Origin: Mermis nigrescens
Taxonomy: Eukaryota > Nematoda > Enoplea > Mermithida > Mermithidae
Assembly (NCBI GenBank): GCA_036768485.1
Contig: JAVLUZ010000848.1
Location: forward strand, 434,001-498,000
Length of the DNA: 64,000 nucleotides
Direction of reading: 5' to 3'
Under the pieces are notes generated by a model. The model was given only the letters and a program-made list of their open reading frames with translations. It had not been told where the DNA came from and did no database searches. Positions 1 to 12,605 of the stretch are shown one piece after another. The translations under genes were made by a program, and so were the position numbers. Each line of letters begins with the position of its first letter. The first letter of the stretch is position 1.

Positions 1-1054
1 CCCCCAAGCACATTGTTTTTAAAACGATAACAATTATTCCTAGCATAGGATTAATTTGTGTAAAGTAAATGTTTAGGCCAAACTTTACACCCATATAACT
101 CTATGAGTTTACACTCAATGGTATTGCGAAACATACCATCGGATAGAGGAGACAATAATTCACGATAAGTTTAGGACTACCGAGCTTCTACCCCCAATGC
201 CCCGGGCGCCAGAACCGGAAATATAATCCACTTACTTTTTTGTAATGCTTAAGCACTAGAAATAGGAGGGGTACCCTGGATTTTAGCCAATATTGGCCCT
301 AGAGCAACACTTAATATGTCAATCAATAGAGCTTTTTGAGTTGTACATTTTTGCTCCATTACAGTACCCCTACTCGTGTAGAACTTTTTGGAGTTAGAGG
401 CGATCAAAGTAGCTTTTGGACAAAAAACGTGCTATAACATAGGCTACAGTACACCAATGGTATATTTCTGATAATAAATTCGGATTCACTGACGTCGCCG
501 ATTACCCCTAATGTATTTATTTTCAACATTACAACGCTTAATGATAGCCCACTATTGAATGATTTAAAGCCCATTTTTAGCTCCAACTTTACGCCCATTT
601 ATTTCAGGTTTTCGACTTTTCTCACATATACGGCTAGGCGCGTTGGGTAGCCGGGGCCCGCGGCAACAATATTCAAAGAAAAAATTCCTTAACGAACGAG
701 ACAATCTTTAGAAAAAGGTCCTCAAAGTTGACCCCATGCTAAAGTTGGTTAACAATTATTAGCCCGTAACTCTATGGGTTTACACTCCAGTTTAAACGCG
801 ACTTATGTCATTGGATAGAAGAGGCAATGGCGGACAAAAAGTTCTCTAGCCATAAACTTCTACAATCAATACCCGAGGAGCTAGAGCCCAAATTATAGTT
901 CGCACATGCTGAACCATACCTACAGTAATATGGACCCCCAAATTTTCCAGACGGAATTCTCATTTTTTTCGGGGATTTTATATGCGTTGGGAAAGTTTAA
1001 AGGAAATCGACACGATCAAAAAATTCCCTTACCTATTTTCTTATATAGTAACCA
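1..1054 (+). repeat. Duplicated block X, copy 1
   Basis: This segment matches 43658-44703 almost base for base, with scattered substitutions and short indels. Identity stops at the motif CTATTTTCTTATATAGTAAC followed by CAG: here the sequence continues into T-rich DNA, while the other copy continues into a hairpin cassette. Inside the block a TACCCTGGATTT...GAGCTTTTTGAG segment (about 270-345) recurs at 43430-43510 and 43925-44000, so the block has an internal repeat of about 490 bp. No coding capacity is visible. The left edge is cut by the window. Confidence 0.9.
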
Positions 1055-1993
1055 GTTTTTTTGCTGCGCTCAAAAACTTTTGTTCGCTTCGCTCACATTG
1101 TAGTATGTTATATTCTGTACAAAACAAAAAAAATTTGTCGATTTTGGATGAAAAATGGAAAAGTTATGAAGAAAGTTAGAAAAACAAAATCAATTCCTCA
1201 ATTAGGTAATCAATAAGTGTGGCTGCTACAACATAGAATACTGTAACTACAGCACTCATATATCTACTCTTGCTGTTACTACATAAAAGGATAAGCGCTT
1301 GCCGCTTCATTGCTCTTTGGGTCCTAAACCATTTCATAGACGCAGCTTATCTAATGTCTGAAAGTCATGCAGGAAAAAACTTAAGGATAAAACAATGTGT
1401 GAGTAATTAAGACTCCAATGAAGGATATAAGAAAGCGCGGCTTCGCCGCGCTTTATAGCTGATTCCAGCCTTGTTTTATTTGAAAGGCCCAATCACGCAA
1501 GGGCTGATCATCACTTGAGCAATAAGCTTACATCAGCATCATCGAATTGTTGTAAGTGAAACAAAAATTTATTTATAGTCATACACGTTCAAGATACTAC
1601 TTGTAATATTTTCAGGTACGAGCTACGACAGCTGAAAAATTGAAAAGGCAAAGTTAGAAAGAATGATAACCCATAGCAGGTTCTCAATATGCCTCAGACT
1701 TAATTTCTGATCAAATTCCGAAATTACATACTAAACACTCTACACCCTTCTGTGCTCAATGCGCATGTTACTGGTGTAATTATAATTGTTAAATTTTCAG
1801 ATAAAGCAATGTTAATGCAGAAAGAGAACAGTTGCAATCAAAATGGGGAAGCCAAGAGACTACTGAAGCATATCAGCGGACGATGTTTGACCTACTTATT
1901 TGAATAACAGTGATCAGTTGTGTGAATAGAGTGCGACCGACTTATGTTGATTGAATTATAGTACGAATGATGTTGACTTATTTAGGTAGTTGC
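1055..1993. other. No gene; one hairpin
   Basis: AT-rich DNA without a credible reading frame. The only distinct structure is the hairpin at 1432-1454, listed separately. Confidence 0.6.
1432..1454. repeat. GC-rich hairpin
   Basis: A perfect 10-bp inverted repeat: arms AAAGCGCGGC and GCCGCGCTTT around the loop TTC. The bases just after it (TAGCTGATTCCAG) resemble those after the hairpins at 40014-40040 and 44974-45000 (TAGCTGAGTCCAG), so this is a diverged relative. The arm change C to T in those copies is matched by G to A in the opposite arm. Confidence 0.85.
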
Positions 1994-2228
1994 AACACCT
2001 AGGCCTGGGGGAGGCGGTTTGGGGGTAAGCACTCTCGCCCCCCCCAAATTAAAATTTTTAAAGATTTTTTCGTTTTTTTTCACAATTTTTAAATGCCAAT
2101 GGATAGTGCTCAATGAGAAACGTCAAAAAAATTTTATTTTCATTATAGCACTATGATTAATGCCATTTTTGGACCTTCAAAAAATTTTGCACCCGCGCCC
2201 TGGAGAATGTTCTAGCTGCTCATGTATG
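1994..2228 (+). mobile_element. MITE family A, hAT-type
   Basis: A short non-autonomous element with the family's internal landmarks, TGCCAATGGATAGTGCTCAA and GAGAAACGTCAAAAAA, in the usual order. It is flanked by GTAGTTGC (1986-1993) and GTAGTAGC (2229-2236), an 8-bp target duplication with one mismatch. It is older than the copies at 21.2 and 62.4 kb, because its termini are eroded. Confidence 0.85.
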
Positions 2229-2761
2229 GTAGTAGCTATATGTTGAAATAGGGACATCGGTCAATTCATGCAAGGCAGAAGACTCCTGCGCTGGTCAGAC
2301 TAAAATCGTGGTAAAACTGATATAATGCAGAAGTGGACACTTAAGAGCCAAAGAAGAGTCCAACTTCTCAAAGACAACTGGCTTTAAAGAGCATCCATAA
2401 TGGTGGAGAGGGCACGGGCATACACTGCTGAGACGTTTGAGGATGCAGTCAAATTCTTATGCAGTCAAATAACATGTTTGCATTCTTGCTAAGGGATTTC
2501 GGGAACAGAAGATAATGTTGGATTGCACATCTATTCTTTGTTACTGCTGTAATGATATAAAAGAGCCGGCATAGGGCAACCAATAGTCTTTTTTCACCTT
2601 TTAGCTTTTGCAACATCTATAAAGTAATGTTCGAAAGTGCAAAACTAAAGTCCACACTGGCTCAAATTAATACACTGATCATGATGAATGAGAAACACTT
2701 GGGTCGCTAGGATATACTTAGATAATTATAGTCATAACTTATTCATTACATAGCACCTTCC

Positions 2762-2947
<186 letters not shown>

Positions 2948-3116
2948 ACCTAACTACACCGATTTCATAGGGCTACCTACTCCATAGATCATCTTTAAAC
3001 GGACAACCCCTTCGGCTAACCTATTACAAAACTAATCAATAAGGTGAACGTGCTCCATGGTGAGAGGGAGGGGAAGTTTCTAGAAAATAATGAAAGTTAA
3101 ATGAATTGGTCGGCGT

Positions 3117-3347
3117 CACACTTGGGCGTGTGGGGAGTATGCACCCCGCAGAAGTTGAAGTACCCCACAGAATTCAAATTATGAAATTTTTTTGCTTTTT
3201 TAGCGATTTTTTGATGCCATTGGATAGTGTTCGACGAGAAACGTCGAAAAATGGTGTTTTTCGCCATAGGAACACTTTCAGGACCATTTTTTGACCTTTG
3301 ATAATTTTTCACCCCCTTCCCCAGAATTTCGGTGCTGCCCAACTATG
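3117..3347 (+). mobile_element. MITE family A
   Basis: Begins CACACTTGGGCGTG and ends CCCAACTATG, with the family core TGCCATTGGATAGTG. The flanking octamers GTCGGCGT and GTGGGCGC match at 6 of 8 positions, consistent with an old insertion. Confidence 0.85.
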
Positions 3348-6300
3348 GTGGGCGCAATGCGCCTATTTATAATTCGGTGTGAGGCAATGTATTTGAAGCT
3401 ATTTTGATGTCTCCAGCTATTGCAAGATATAAATTTTAGATGATAATGGGTGCAGTTAGAACATGAGAAATTAGGGAAATAAGAACTCCTGTTAGGTCGA
3501 TTAGGCAAAATTATCTAATATTTGGAAGTTAGCAGATTTTGAACATATTTCACAACTTCTCACTTAACTGTTTACATATGCACCAAGTCTTCAGACTATT
3601 ATAGGACGTCCGCACGTACCTACCTGTCCCCAAAGCCAATATTAATTTACGACCTTTTAACCTCCTATTTTCAGCACACTTAGACATCGCAAAGATAAAT
3701 ATGGAAGTCCACAGAGCCTTAAAGTTTTAAAGGGATAAAGGACAGATACTATAGGCACCTAAATTATGAACAGCTCGCGATTAGATATAATCGAAAGATA
3801 TAGCACAACTTAACTTTGAATACCATTCAAATTTATTTTTTGTAGAACTTTCAAATTCCTTTCAAACTACGAATAATCTATCTAGTCAGGCATTTAGTTA
3901 TTTAGATAGTGAACCTGGACTTATCTACGTAGTTTTCCACAGGTGGAGAGGAAATTAACTTTGAAATGCTGACGATCTATAGCTCCACAAGGTCGGGGCC
4001 GGCAGGAGAGGGTGAAAACTTCAAAAATCAGAAAGAGTTAGTTGGCCGTTGACGAATTCTTTTGCTTAAACGGCCAAAATAACCCATTAAACGTGTTTTG
4101 GGGGTAATTGCGGATTCTTGAACCATGTATAGTTCATTTTACTCCATTAACTTTATGAAATACAAAGATTACCTAATTTCTGGCACTTCTTTGCTTAAAA
4201 AGTACAGAAAACTACTCTTTTGGCTCAAAACAGCGGAAAATTGATAAGAATTTTGCTGCTTTTGACCTTAAAAACATGGAAAGAATGTTACATCTGCTCA
4301 GAATCGGCGGACAGTACCTGAGTCGTCCGGCAGGGATAACCCACTCACCCTGGGGTGCATAATGGATAGTATATCAGGACACGCGTTTGAATATTGTGAC
4401 TATATAATTTGTAATTCATGAAAAATGATCATTACAGCACAAAAAACTTCAAAATCAACTGATTCAAGAAGTTTTTGAACAATATGCTTGAATACACATT
4501 TGTGAGAGGGTTGAATCTCGCCACCCACCATGCATTAAACGATGTCACACCATATCAGACGTGAGAAAGAAACAATAAACGTATCGAGTTAAAATCATTG
4601 TCTAATCAGCGATCTTCGGACGGTCATGAACTGCGTCCTAACATTGAGAAGTCGAGTCTTCTTCAGCTCGAAATTAGAAAAAAAGCATAGGATGAAAATA
4701 GAAATATCACTGACTCCATACATGTGAAAGTTATTGTCAGATTTTAAATATAAGGTGATTTTCCTAATAGTGTCAATGAGTAAAACTTTAAATGCCTAGA
4801 AATGATGCCATGGATTTATAATTATTTTTTTGAAAACGAATTAGTCTAATAATTAAATGAATGTACAAATCCACAAAAGAATGAAAAGTAATTCAACATA
4901 ATAACACAAAGAAGTTGCATAAAAACCGATTATATGAAACAGAATACATTGCAAGTATCCACAATAATACAGAAATGTCATTCTTAAACCTAAAAGGAAC
5001 GCAAAATGCAATAGATAAAACAACCGCAAGAATGGCAATAATATAATTCGATACCATAGCTGAATTAAAATCGCGTTTCCTGCGGTAGAAAAATTTAAAT
5101 ACACACTGATGGATTTAAGACATTTCACGGGAAAACAGAAAGCGGATCGGCGAACACGGATAGAGCAAGTGTAGTTCTGAACCAAAATATACATATTTAT
5201 CAACAATTTGTTTTACAATAGGGTTTATGTTAAACGGAAAATTTCGTAATGTAGAATTGTAAAGTAGTATAGATGCTTCAAGGGCGAGGAGGTTAGGATT
5301 TGCTTGGGGGCGGAGTGCGAACTGTTTCTAAAAAAGGCAAAAATAGGTTCAAAAATTTGCCCTGAACGCGCGAGATACTGTTTTTTGGTATTTGACATTA
5401 GATACTATGACATAAAATCAGTTTAGCCCCAATCTTCTTCCGGAATCTGAAAAAAATTTTGACAAATGTTAAGGAAAAACTCGTTAAAATTGTTTTAATT
5501 TTTGGATAATATGGCGCAAAGCGCCGGATAATTTGTTAGATGCAGGTGGATGGATGTCTAGAATCAGGATATCCTGATTCAGTTCCTGTATCTATCGCAT
5601 TTCGCGCAAAACATTTAAAATTTGAACTGTAAATAAAGTAAAGTATGCTAATCAGCTCTTTATTCACATCAAATTGTTTTGAAATCGAAAAGAACAGAAA
5701 ATGGCTTCTAGATCAGCAAGAAAGTAAATAGAAGTCAATAATGGGTATTAGTTGGCTCGGAGCGCCGGAAAAATTCGAGAAATTAAGAGAACTGATGGTC
5801 AAATATCATTGCAAATTGTCTATCGATTTTATAATGCGGCCAACATGTGTGGTTAATTGGGGGGCGGCTTACTCCGCCACCCTGAAATGGGCCCTTGTGT
5901 ATGTGGACGAATCATTTAACCATACTGTCTAAACTAATATTTGCTACATCTATGCAAGTAGTACAGACAATAATCGGCAATTTATTGATTTCATATCATT
6001 CTTACGGCAATTTGGAAATAGAGGAAATGTCCACTGAAAGGAAGAATAAACTGTAAATCAAATATGGAATCGAGGAAAGCCCACACACGAGATAAGCTAA
6101 AAAAATGACAAATTTTTGGCGGCGTAGGCTAGAAACTAATGTTTTTAGGATATAATAATCACTTTAGTGAAGATTTGTAATTTTTGTTAAAATTTTTACA
6201 TGTGTCTTTGTTCTAGAACGATAGATGCGTGGTACAAAAACCAAAAAGCGGGCTTTTCAGCGCGTACTCAGCAGTGTAGGGCGCGCAAAAGAGGCAGATC

Positions 6301-7114
6301 TCCCCACTTGCCCTTTACAAGACGGCCATGTTTGGTGGGGATTCATTTATATTATATGCCACCACACGATTCCGGTAAACAGTTGAAAGAGACATGAACT
6401 TACATTGCTATGCTGCTCGATTCCAACATCAATTGACATCGTCAAGTATTTGACATTGTTTGTACAAGGGTAATCTAAAGTAAAGTATGAAAAAAGTGAG
6501 GGAGATGAAATAAAAATAATTATTATGATTATTTATAGAGAAAAATTAATGAATATCAAGATAAATTCGAATTGTGCAAAGTTGAGCTGCTAAACCAAAT
6601 TCAAGGAAGAAAATCAAATTCAATTTGGAAATGTTCAAAAATAATATCCTTCTGAGATATAGTTAGTTATCAATTCAATCATAATTAGATGTACAATAAA
6701 AAAGTAAAAGGTATAAGCATGAGAAATATAAGTGATAAAAGTAAAATAAACATGAAATGTCAGAAAAAATATGAGTAAGGAAAAGCCAGAGACAAATAAA
6801 TCTAAGAAATGAAACGTTGACCATCCACATCAGAATCAATTAAAACATACCTTATGATGCACTGGAGCGCAGATGCTTGAATCGTAGGACAAATTCGAGG
6901 TGGCCATGTGCTCAACAGAGTTGATGTGCTTGGGGAAATCACACAATTTTTATGTTCCGGAATCAAATTATAATTAGGCGAAGATACAAAACAATCGGAA
7001 GAAATGACTGTTAGCTTCGAACACAACTGTAGAAACATCAACTAAGCTATTGCTAACTTTCAATATTTATTAAAAAAATGTGAAACACCGGTAGCACAAG
7101 TAACGGATGACAAC
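3348..7114. other. No gene recognised
   Basis: About 3.8 kb of AT-rich DNA. The open frames are short and resemble no protein family I know, including a 117-codon hydrophobic frame at 4853-5206 (minus). The only tidy structure is the 20-bp perfect palindrome at 5561-5580. Confidence 0.6.
5561..5580. repeat. 20-bp perfect palindrome
   Basis: GAATCAGGAT followed directly by its reverse complement ATCCTGATTC, with no loop. It is isolated; no role can be read from the context. Confidence 0.9.
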
Positions 7115-7361
7115 CACACGTGGGCGTGGGGGGTTGGGGAAAGCAGCCCTCCTGAGAAGTTGGAATAGCCCACAGTGGAATTCAATTTCTCGAAAATTTT
7201 TAGCTATCTAGCAAAGTTTTGAGAGACGTCAAAAATGAGTGGGATTTCATCAATGATCACTTTAAAGTCCATATTTTTACCTGTGAAAATTTTCCCACAT
7301 CCCCCGCCTTTGCAGAAATATTGACACCCTCTTCGGAGATTATAAGTACTGCCCACTTATG
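7115..7361 (+). mobile_element. MITE family A (first of a pair)
   Basis: Starts CACACGTGGGCGTGGGG and ends GCCCACTTATG. The internal part is degraded. It lies 8 bp before another copy in the same orientation. No convincing target duplication remains. Confidence 0.75.
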
Positions 7362-7369
7362 GGTACAAG

Positions 7370-7640
7370 CACAGGTCGGTGGGAAGGTATGGGGGTAGGG
7401 AACCCGTAGAAATGAAAATACATCCCCAGAACCCAAAATACCTACTCGCCAGGAAGCAACTTATACAATATATTTGTTTTTCTGGCAATTATTTAATGCC
7501 AATCTATTGCGCTTGATGAGAAACCTTTAAAAATGTACCATTTTGCCATATCACCATTTTTAAGGCTATTTGTGGACCAATGAAAAACTTGCACACCCCA
7601 CCCCCCCCCCCCCGCAGAATTTTTACGCTGCCCACGTATG
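7370..7640 (+). mobile_element. MITE family A (second of a pair)
   Basis: Retains the family core (TGCCAATCTATTGCGCTTGA, ATGAGAAACC) and the end CTGCCCACGTATG. The octamers on its two sides (GGTACAAG, GTTAGAAG) match only in part. The two copies may reflect insertion of one beside the other or an unequal exchange. Confidence 0.8.
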
Positions 7641-9490
7641 GTTAGAAGAACGGTTCGAAATTTTGAATGGGTTGCAGAACATTTTGACAATGACGGCGTG
7701 ATAACCGTTGTAGAGAGCAAGGGAAAAGTACTCAAAAAAAGCAAAATCTGGGCGTAAGCAAAAAAATTTAGGGGTCAAAAATAATCATACTATCAGGCGC
7801 TAGGGGGTTGAAAGTAAGGTAGAGAATTGATACTGAACTAAACAATCCAAAATTTAAAAAGTAGTAAATCAAACAATCAAATTGTGAAGTAAAGTCTGAT
7901 TTTAGTGGATTTAACAGCTTCATGAAGTAAAATATTGACTGATCCAACCACCAACTTATATTCGGAGTAATACTGACTATGTATTCAAAAAGCGTTGTCA
8001 CAAACATTGATATGTAATAATTTTCATTGCACTTGGGCTGAGAGGAATCTTGTGTGCAATTCCCCAAGCTTGATTGAAGCAATAAAGCTCTAATACTTTG
8101 AGGATTATATTACCATAGTACTATATGAACAGAAATAATATCTATAGTGTGGAGCTGTTACAGTTAGAGGATGCATGAGGGGACATGATGGGAAGCAAGG
8201 GCAAGGGAGGAAGGGTCAACTGTTCTGTTTACAGAGCCAAATAATTATTACCTGATAATGGCAATATGCCAAGATTTTCAAATAATGAGATGGTGAGAAA
8301 GATGAAACGAAGTTTACATGCAGCCAAAATTGTGATGCGGAGCAGCAGAAAGATACCACACGCAAAATTTCGAACCGTTACACGCATAAAATACAAACAC
8401 GATTACGAAATATAGAAGTTGAAAATTGGCTGCGAGTGGGTGATATGGCCGGAACTTTGGCGAACATCAGATTCGTGGCGGCTGTTCTGGAAAAGAGGCA
8501 ATTGATAGCAGCGTCAACTTCAAGTTTATAGAACAGACAAAGGAAAAAATAGATCACAAATTTAAATTCTGAAACTAGCTAAAAGCAAGAAGTATATAAA
8601 AAGTTTCACTTTGAAGGGACAGTGCAAATTAATGTATCTAAGGAGGTGCGGATTTAGTGGAGGGGGCGGCCAGCGACCAACTACGGCGAGTAGCCAAAAA
8701 ATTTTTGGCGAGATAAAGAAAGCATATTCAAATAGCAATGATGTTTGGCGATCAGTGACCACATTTCTCAATTTTTAATAATAACAATCATGAATTCGAA
8801 TAGTAAGATCAAAATAATAATAATGATAATAATTATGATAACAATGAAGCACATTGATGAATTTCTTGGTGGCCTGAAAGCCATTTTTTGTTCATTTGTC
8901 GACAGTTTCCTTCTATGTTAAATTGAAAATTTTTATGTTTTGCATCAAATGTTATAGATACAGGAAGTCGAGCAGCAAATGATGCGTCTAGTTGTCTATC
9001 TGCCCTAATGTCACAAAATTGCCGGTCCGATGCGGCAGAATGTTGTAGAAGTCAAATCAATGTAATGAGTTTTGCACACTAATTGACAAAAATTTTAAAA
9101 TGATCTGAAAAGATATTACGTCAACGGTGATTTTAGGCAAAAGTATACTATGTAAAACACTGAAATTATGCTATTTTGCGCATAAGTGCAAATATTTGGT
9201 CCAATGGTGGACTGTAACTGGAACAGATAGGATACCGCCCTGCCCCTGAAGAAAGTCCTAGATCGAACACTTTTGAAAGTATCAGAAATACTAAGAAGTG
9301 AGTAAAACATATGATCAGAGTAAAGAAGAATGATACAATAAGTACATGAATTAGAAAAGGAAATTCAAGAAGTTTTGATAGCTATCACCTAAACAAAAGT
9401 AAGAAAAGTAGGAAGCTCAAGATATCATACAGAGAAAGTAATATAGACAAAAATTGAAGTAGTATAAGATGCACAGAAAGTTGCACTCAC
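7641..9490. other. No gene recognised
   Basis: AT-rich DNA with no supported coding region or repeat family that I recognise. Confidence 0.55.
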
Positions 9491-9777
9491 TTCGCGGGAC
9501 CGCGAGAAACTGGGCCCAGGCCGGCGCTCACGTGGGGATCGAGAGCGCCGGCCTGTAGGTGTATGACAATGTCTGTGCGTGGGCGACCATCTGCCGCCCC
9601 CACGGTGGGGCGAATGTTGACGACAGCGCCCGTCCCAATGAGCTGGCGAATGTTGACGACGGCGTTCGTCCCAACGACCTGGCGAATCGAGCCGCCGCCG
9701 CCCCCAACGTACTGGCGAATGTGCAATTCGCAATGGAGGGGCGGCGGCGGATGGCGGGGCATGGCCCGTCCACGGTT
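9491..9777 (-). CDS. Exon with in-frame 12-residue repeats
   Basis: A GC-rich exon candidate in AT-rich surroundings. It is bounded on the minus strand by a good acceptor (TTTACTATTCAG, AG at 9779-9778) and a good donor (GTGAGT from 9490). A 36-bp unit (near 9611, 9647, 9683 and 9716 on the plus strand) is an exact multiple of three. In the frame read here it gives about four copies of a 12-residue motif like NIRQLIGTGAVV, followed by a basic/Pro-rich tail. This frame stays open throughout and is in phase 0 at the acceptor, matching the phase 0 end of the exon at 12605-12348, so I infer that the two belong together. A second frame, Arg/Ser/Pro-rich, is also open; a third contains a stop. No known domain is recognised. 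The downstream exon was not found. Confidence 0.55.
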
Positions 9778-10170
9778 CTGAATAGTAAATGAAAACAACG
9801 TATTGATCAGTGAGTAGAGTGTCATAATACGAATTCGCAAAAACACACGAAGCCTCCATTCTCTCAGGAATAATGAACACAGTAAGACACACAATTGAGA
9901 CTATAATATTAATGAACACACCATCATTGAGACGGGACACGGATGTGGAGAGGGAGGAACGACCTTGGTGAAACCTCGTTTGAGATATCAGAAAAATGGC
10001 AAATTTGCTACGCCACATATTACAACAATACCATTTAGCTAGAAACATCAGAGCATGGTGCACTCGCCCAGGTATTCCAGATCAAATAAGTGATGCTAAA
10101 GCAGAAGCTTGAAAGATGACAAAATATTCTTAGGTCAAAACTCTGTAGATTCGACAGGATAAATCAGAAA

Positions 10171-11128
10171 CAGGGGCGGATTTAGGGGGGCGGGGGGAAG
10201 GGGGCGGCCGTCCTCCCATTTGCCCCAAATAGTGCGAAAAATTAAGCATTTTTAAGCAATTTTTGGCGATTTTAGGGTCAAAACGGCTAATTTTTCTGCC
10301 CAAGTCAGGGTTCCGCTCCTCCCCCTTAGGGGTACCGCCCACGGTTTTTTTTGTATTCGGCAAGGATTTTTCCCGATGTACAAAGACTTTTCGGGACCGT
10401 CTTTCTACATGTACAAAGATTTTTGGGGAGACAAAAATTGAAAAAAAGGTCTAAAATTCGAAAAAATTTCGGCGCTTCGCGTCGAAATGAGTAATTGTGT
10501 GTTCTATCTATCTTTATAATGCTAGAAATTGCATTTCAAAAGTAAAAATGTCAAATTTTTCGGCGCTTCGCGTCATTTTACGACGATTCTTAGTGATTTT
10601 TGTCCTTAGAGACCCAGAAATTAGCTAAAACGCACTACGAAAAGTCAAAGAACTCTGTTTTGACGACACTAAAATCGCTGCATATTATAGTACCCAAACA
10701 TTTTGTGTGCACATAATAAGCAAAGATTTTTAGAAAGACAAAAACTGTAAAAAGGTGTAAAATTCCCAAATTTTCGGCGCTTCGCGCCGAGCTAATAAAT
10801 TATTTGTCCTATATATCTTTAAAATGGCAGAATTTGCATTTAGAATGCAAAAATGTCAATATTTTTCGGCGCTTCGCGCCGTTTTCAGATAATTTTTAGT
10901 AATTTTTGGCGTCAGAAACCCAGAAATTAGCTCAAATAAACTACCGAAGATTGAAAACCTTGCTTTACTACACTAAAATCGCTACTGTACTATATATAAA
11001 ACACAAAATTTTGCATGTACAAAATGTACAAAGACTTTTGGGGACCATCTTTGTACATGTACAAACGGACCTTGTACAAAAAAAACACTGGTACCGCCCC
11101 CCTTAGGAAAATCCTAGATCCGCCACTG
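10171..11128. mobile_element. hAT-like non-autonomous element, family B
   Basis: Terminal inverted repeats CAGGGGCGGATTTAGG and CCTAGATCCGCCACTG, with flanking octamers ATCAGAAA (10163-10170) and CTCAGAAA (11129-11136), seven of eight identical. CAG-type termini and 8-bp duplications are characteristic of the hAT superfamily. It encodes no transposase. The interior contains a tandem duplication of about 305 bp. Four copies of the palindrome-bearing motif TTCGGCGCTTCGCGYC sit near 10469, 10560, 10773 and 10867, and TGTACAAAGACTTTT/TTTGTACATGTACAAA palindromes lie towards both ends. It sits in the intron of the model at 12605-9491. Confidence 0.85.
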
Positions 11129-11136
11129 CTCAGAAA

Positions 11137-12347
11137 AACCGGAGTTATCGACAAATTTGTTCAGACTAGATGCCTAAAAAATGGAAATATCCAGATATCA
11201 TAAAAAGGACAAATTAGAAATTGGAAAGAAAAAGGGGCGTGGGCACTGTTAATGAGCCTAAGACAGGCAAGAATCCCATTGAGACGTGTATTATACAGCA
11301 TTCAAATTATTTATGAGGAAGGCATTAGCTTGGTTGCCCAGGCACCCATCCCAGACTGGGGGGGGTTGAATGGGAAAGATAACCACCTGAAGGGACAGCC
11401 AAAGAGGTACCATTGGGAGTATTGGAGCTGAGGATACATTTTTGGGATCAGCTTTATGGTCAAAAGGAGCAAAAACGCTATAATCTTGCAGGTGATTTGG
11501 GCCAGATTGGGACTTGTAGTACGTTTTATGGAAACAGCGCCCAAAAAAGGAAAATTTGACCTTATTTTAATGGTCATTATAAGATAATGCATTCAAAGTA
11601 AATTAAAAGCTATGGAAAGTTTAAGATGCCACAAAAAACATTTTTGAGACAGCTGTGATGCCTATGATCGAGAAAAGAGCAAACCAAACTGAATAGAAAA
11701 TTTACGCTTTTGCTAAGATGTAACAAAATGCATCAGGTAGCATTAAAGGTAAATACCTAATGAATGAGCAAATGACTGCATAAGTAAACCTTAAAAGCAA
11801 CACACAATCATGTAGCAAGGGAAGACATGAATAAATATATAGTTGATGGGTCAAGAAACAGCGAATAACTTAGGAATAAATGATATCTGGAATGATATTT
11901 AGCTCAAGCAGCGCTGCCAGGCAAATAAAAAGATACAGTATTACTTCCACACATATAAAGCATAGGAATACCGTAGTTTCAGTGATTCAGTGATACTTAC
12001 ATTTTCAGATAGTGAGCAATTTCGACACTAGCTTTCAACAGCAGATGATGAACTGTTGAAAATAAATCAAAAAAAGAAACAAATTGAACATATAAGAGGC
12101 AAAGAATGAGTGGTAGGATGCAAAAAGCCAACAATTTGGCAATGTTGAGTAAATGGAAGTATAAAAATGTGGAAAAAACCATCTGTTCTAGAAAGGTTGA
12201 AAAAGTTTTGGGAACATACAAAATGATGACAATGGTAAGGGATGGCAGCTGAAAAATTTTCTCTTGTGGTAGTGATAACTTAATCTATGATAGGGAAGTG
12301 ATAAAACCACCAATCCTCTCAGAAGTTTGTCAATAAAAACAACATAC
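11137..12347. other. Intron-like interval, nothing recognised
   Basis: Lies between the two exons of the minus-strand model. No family or repeat was recognised. Confidence 0.45.
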
Positions 12348-12605
12348 CCGTCCGTAATAAATTACTGTTCGACGCGAGGTCGATACAGCCGGCTGGCTTG
12401 GTAATTGCTGCCCAATGGCAGCTGGGGCAGCCGAGTTGGAAGGTCGCACACTGCGACTGGCCATGGCCGCCGGCAGCTGGGCAGGCAACTGAGCTGCCGG
12501 CGGCCTGGTTTCAGTAGGCATGACTTGCGTGTCATTTCTTGACACACCGTCGACAGGGTTGGTTGCCGGTACAACAGGCCCTTTTTGTCGTCTTTTACGG
12601 GCCAT
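12348..12605 (-). CDS. First exon, basic Pro/Ala-rich N-terminus
   Basis: An 86-codon exon on the minus strand opening with ATG (12605-12603) and the basic stretch MARKRRQKGP, followed by a Pro/Ala/Gln/Ser-rich low-complexity sequence. It ends on a complete codon at a consensus donor (GTATGT from 12347). It is far more GC-rich than its surroundings. The N-terminus could be a nuclear localisation or DNA-contact segment; that is inference from composition. Phase fits the exon at 9777-9491. No homologous family is recognised. It could be a host gene or cargo of the neighbouring transposon. Confidence 0.5.

Noticed and set aside
3106..3508. Short frames with PNF/FFVIFH-like peptides at many sites (for example 3097-3342, 42582-42944, 50912-51193, 62355-62555)
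   Set aside because: All are translations of the family A MITE, which explains their mutual similarity.
4853..5206. 117-codon hydrophobic minus-strand frame
   Set aside because: AT-rich composition explains the hydrophobic residues; no splice context, start context or family resemblance.
9425..10063. 212-codon Arg/Ser/Pro-rich minus-strand frame
   Set aside because: It runs through the proposed splice sites into AT-rich intron DNA; the alternative frame fits the acceptor and donor phases and the 12-residue periodicity better.
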